Assembly: GCA_030838815.1 (NCBI GenBank)
Contig: JAUZEX010000004.1
Location: forward strand, 1 to 6,304
Origin: Actinomycetota bacterium
Lineage (GTDB): Bacteria > Actinomycetota > Acidimicrobiia > IMCC26256 > BP-133
Length of the DNA: 6,304 bases
Reading direction: 5' to 3'
A program made the translations under genes and the position numbers. Shown one piece after another: positions 4,921 to 6,304 of the stretch. Within the stretch, counting starts at the first letter, position 1. Each line of letters opens with the position of its first letter. The notes below the pieces were generated by a model that saw only the letters and a program-made list of their open reading frames with translations, had not been told where the DNA came from and did no database searches.

Positions 4921-5928
4921 ATGCAGCAACGCACGACGAGCTTCGACAACTCCGCAACGGTGCTGGTGGAGCGGGTCAGGGGCAACCGGCTGGCCCTCAA
5001 GGCGACGGCACTGCGACTGTCGGCCGCCCGCGCCGTCACCGTGGAGCGGCGGGACGAGACCCTGCGTCTTCTCGGCGAGGCCCGCCAGGCCGCCGCGCAG
5101 CTGAGGCAGCGGCGGTCGGGCGCCCGGCACGCCCAGCCGCTCGGCAGGGCGCCGGCACCCGTCCTGCCCCGCTACAGCCCCACGGCCCACGATCCTCTCG
5201 ACTCGGTGCGCCAGAAGCTCCACGAGGCCTACGCCGCCAGCGGCGACGCCGCCCTGCGGGCCGAGCTGCTGGCCTCCTACGACGGCTTCGCCCGGTCCCT
5301 GGCCCTCAAGTACCGCCACCGCGAGTCGGTCGACGACCTGGTGCAGGTGGCCCGTATCGGCCTCCTCCACGCCATCGACCGGTTCGACCCGGCGCTGGGT
5401 CGCCCCTTCCCCCTCTTCGCCCGGATCACCATCACCGGTGAGCTGAAGCGGCACATCCGGGACCGGACGTGGGGGATGCGAGTCCCCCGCTCGCTCCAGG
5501 AGGACTACCTCAACGTGATGCGGGCGGTGGACGAACTCACCGCCGAGCGGTCCGACTCACCGCCGATCGACGCGGTGGCCGTCCGGTGCGGGATCTCGGT
5601 CGACCGGGTGGTGGAGGCGATGGAGCTGCGGGTCACGCATCGGACCCTGTCGATCGACGTGCCCAGCGGCTTCGGCTCCGATGACCCCGTCATCGAGCTG
5701 GGCCAGGAGGACACGGGGTTCCGGCAGTTGGAGAACCGCCAGCTGCTGGCCAACCTCCTCGGCCGGCTGCCGGAACGGGACCGCCGCATCGTGGAACTGC
5801 GGTTCATCGACGAACTCACGCAGTCGGAGATCGCGGCCCAGGTGGGGGTCAGTCAGATGTGCGTCTCCCGGGTCCTGGCCCGCACTCTGGGCCGGCTCCG
5901 GGTCTGGGCCCGCACCGCCGCCAGCTAA
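4921..5928 (+). CDS. RNA polymerase sigma factor, SigB/SigF/SigG family, with long N-terminal extension
   Basis: Alternative sigma-70-type factor (group 3) of 335 residues that would direct RNA polymerase to stress or developmental promoters. Region 2 is at about 115-190: ESVDDLVQVARIGLLHAID, RFDPALGRPFPLFARITITG, ELKRHIRDRTWGMRVPRSLQ. This run is diagnostic of the SigB/SigF group. Region 3 is at about 191-255. Region 4 is at 274-330 with the helix-turn-helix TQSEIAAQVGVSQMCVSRVL, where SigF proteins usually have SQM(H)VSR; here the variable position is Cys 314. Family members are commonly about 250-270 residues. The extra 90 or so at the N-terminus are helical and Arg/Ala-rich (about 13-67), then a Pro-rich linker (72-92). 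No anti-sigma or anti-anti-sigma gene is adjacent, which is unusual because sigF often follows its anti-sigma gene. A matching promoter lies upstream. Its stop overlaps that of the convergent small ORF. Confidence 0.92.
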   Translation: MQQRTTSFDNSATVLVERVRGNRLALKATALRLSAARAVTVERRDETLRLLGEARQAAAQLRQRRSGARHAQPLGRAPAPVLPRYSPTAHDPLDSVRQKLHEAYAASGDAALRAELLASYDGFARSLALKYRHRESVDDLVQVARIGLLHAIDRFDPALGRPFPLFARITITGELKRHIRDRTWGMRVPRSLQEDYLNVMRAVDELTAERSDSPPIDAVAVRCGISVDRVVEAMELRVTHRTLSIDVPSGFGSDDPVIELGQEDTGFRQLENRQLLANLLGRLPERDRRIVELRFIDELTQSEIAAQVGVSQMCVSRVLARTLGRLRVWARTAAS

Positions 5929-6107
5929 CGCCGTCGCCCCTCCCGGGCGGTCCGGGCCTCGTTCCGTAGCCTCACCGACTCCCTGCGCAGCCACGCCGCC
6001 TCATTCCGCGTCTGCACCAGCGTCGCCCCCAAATCCGTGGCGGTGGCGCAGGCGTCGCGCGAGCCGCCGAGGATCGCCGACCGCTCGGACGCCGTGAACG
6101 ACCTCAG
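5925..6107 (-). CDS. Small Arg-rich helical protein with apparent CTG start, function unknown
   Basis: A 60-codon frame that I do not recognise: LRSFTASERSAILGGSRDAC at the start, then a charged, probably helical or coiled-coil part (TRNEAAWLRRESVRLRNEAR) ending in GRRR. About nine in ten third positions are G or C, in line with the neighbours. No ATG, GTG or TTG precedes this part in frame. However, a CTG overlaps the upstream stop as CTGA, and a perfect GGAGGA (6117-6122) lies 9 bases before it, as expected for translational coupling. Its TAG (5925-5927) overlaps the TAA of the sigma gene on the other strand. It may act with the PAS/CheR-type protein whose gene it follows. The alternatives are an internal GTG start (30 residues) or a chance open frame. 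Confidence 0.45.
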   Translation of the reverse strand: MRSFTASERSAILGGSRDACATATDLGATLVQTRNEAAWLRRESVRLRNEARTAREGRRR

Positions 6108-6304
6108 CCCGTCGTCTCCTCCATGAGCAGGATGGCCCCCCGGATCTGCCGGGCCCGGTTGAGCAGCGGGGTCACCACGATGCGGCAGCGGAACTCCCGG
6201 CCCCGGCGGTTCGTGGCCTCGAGGTCGACCGTCTCCCGTTCCGAGTCACCGGCCAGGACGGCCCGGATGAGCGGCCGCAGTTCCTCGACCGGGAGGCCGA
6301 TGTC
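6104..6304 (-). CDS. C-terminal PAS domain of a probable CheR/CheB-fusion-type sensory protein (5' part beyond right edge)
   Basis: The last 66 residues of a larger protein are present. They read DIGLPVEELRPLIRAVLAGD, then ATNRRGREFRCRIVVTPLL, and end RGAILLMEETTG. This is the C-terminal half of the PAS domain found in CheB/CheR methylesterase-methyltransferase fusions and related multi-domain sensors, whose usual signature is '(d)iGLPv..Lr', 'NRRGR...cr...tPL' and 'G.iLLMe'. The complete protein would be a cytoplasmic signal-transduction component. Which domains precede this PAS (CheB, CheR, STAS or another PAS) cannot be seen. The gene runs leftward and is followed, with a 4-base overlap, by a small ORF, so they probably form one transcript converging on the sigma-factor gene. 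Confidence 0.7.
   Translation of the reverse strand, partial: DIGLPVEELRPLIRAVLAGDSERETVDLEATNRRGREFRCRIVVTPLLNRARQIRGAILLMEETTG
6117..6122 (-). promoter_or_regulatory. Ribosome binding site within the end of the PAS gene
   Basis: On the minus strand GGAGGA is encoded by the Met-Glu-Glu codons near the PAS protein's C-terminus. It stands 9 bases before the CTG at 6107, ideal spacing for initiation of the overlapping small ORF. Confidence 0.45.

Noticed and set aside
5681..6097. Plus-strand open frame spanning the end of the sigma gene and the convergent gap.
   Set aside because: It overlaps region 4 of the sigma factor out of frame, is Ser/Arg/Pro-rich without domain features, and continues opposite the small minus-strand ORF.

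Overview
The window is very GC-rich (by eye about 70% or more) with strong G/C bias at third codon positions. Coding is dense, with the longest gene-free gap about 190 bases. The SigB/SigF-type sigma factor, the Thr-rich low-complexity tails and above all the secreted 'GYWLVASDGG' repeat protein suggest a high-GC actinobacterium, most likely of the Acidimicrobiia or a related lineage. That placement is inferred from gene style, not from a marker gene.

Layout, left to right. (1) Bases 1-1565, minus strand: a probable three-gene operon transcribed leftward. It holds an OmpR/PhoB-type response regulator, then a small one-helix membrane protein with a Thr-rich tail, then the N-terminal half of an ApbE-like FAD:protein FMN transferase that runs off the left edge and overlaps the gene before it. 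(2) Bases 1566-1669: a divergent control region with an 11-bp-spaced direct repeat and a 16-bp palindrome. (3) Bases 1670-3220, plus strand: a two-TM HAMP sensor histidine kinase, presumably the partner of the regulator. (4) Bases 3221-3360: a structured leader with a candidate FliA/WhiG-like promoter. (5) Bases 3361-4731, plus: a secreted protein with a beta-rich N-terminal domain and six propeller-like repeats of 40-42 residues, followed by a strong hairpin terminator. (6) Bases 4921-5928, plus: a SigB/SigF-family sigma factor with a long N-terminal extension and, upstream, a promoter that looks like its own recognition sequence. (7) Bases 5925-6304, minus: the last 66 residues of a PAS domain of the CheR/CheB-fusion type, entering from the right edge, then a 60-codon ORF that seems to start at CTG inside the previous stop codon. 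This ORF converges on the sigma gene with overlapping stop codons.

How the parts may work together (inference). The kinase/regulator pair is placed to control its own divergent promoters and a small flavinylation locus whose FMN-accepting partner probably lies beyond the left edge. The right half looks like a stress or signalling island: an autoregulated alternative sigma factor facing a PAS/CheR-type sensory operon. No mobile element, CRISPR array, tRNA or rRNA was seen.
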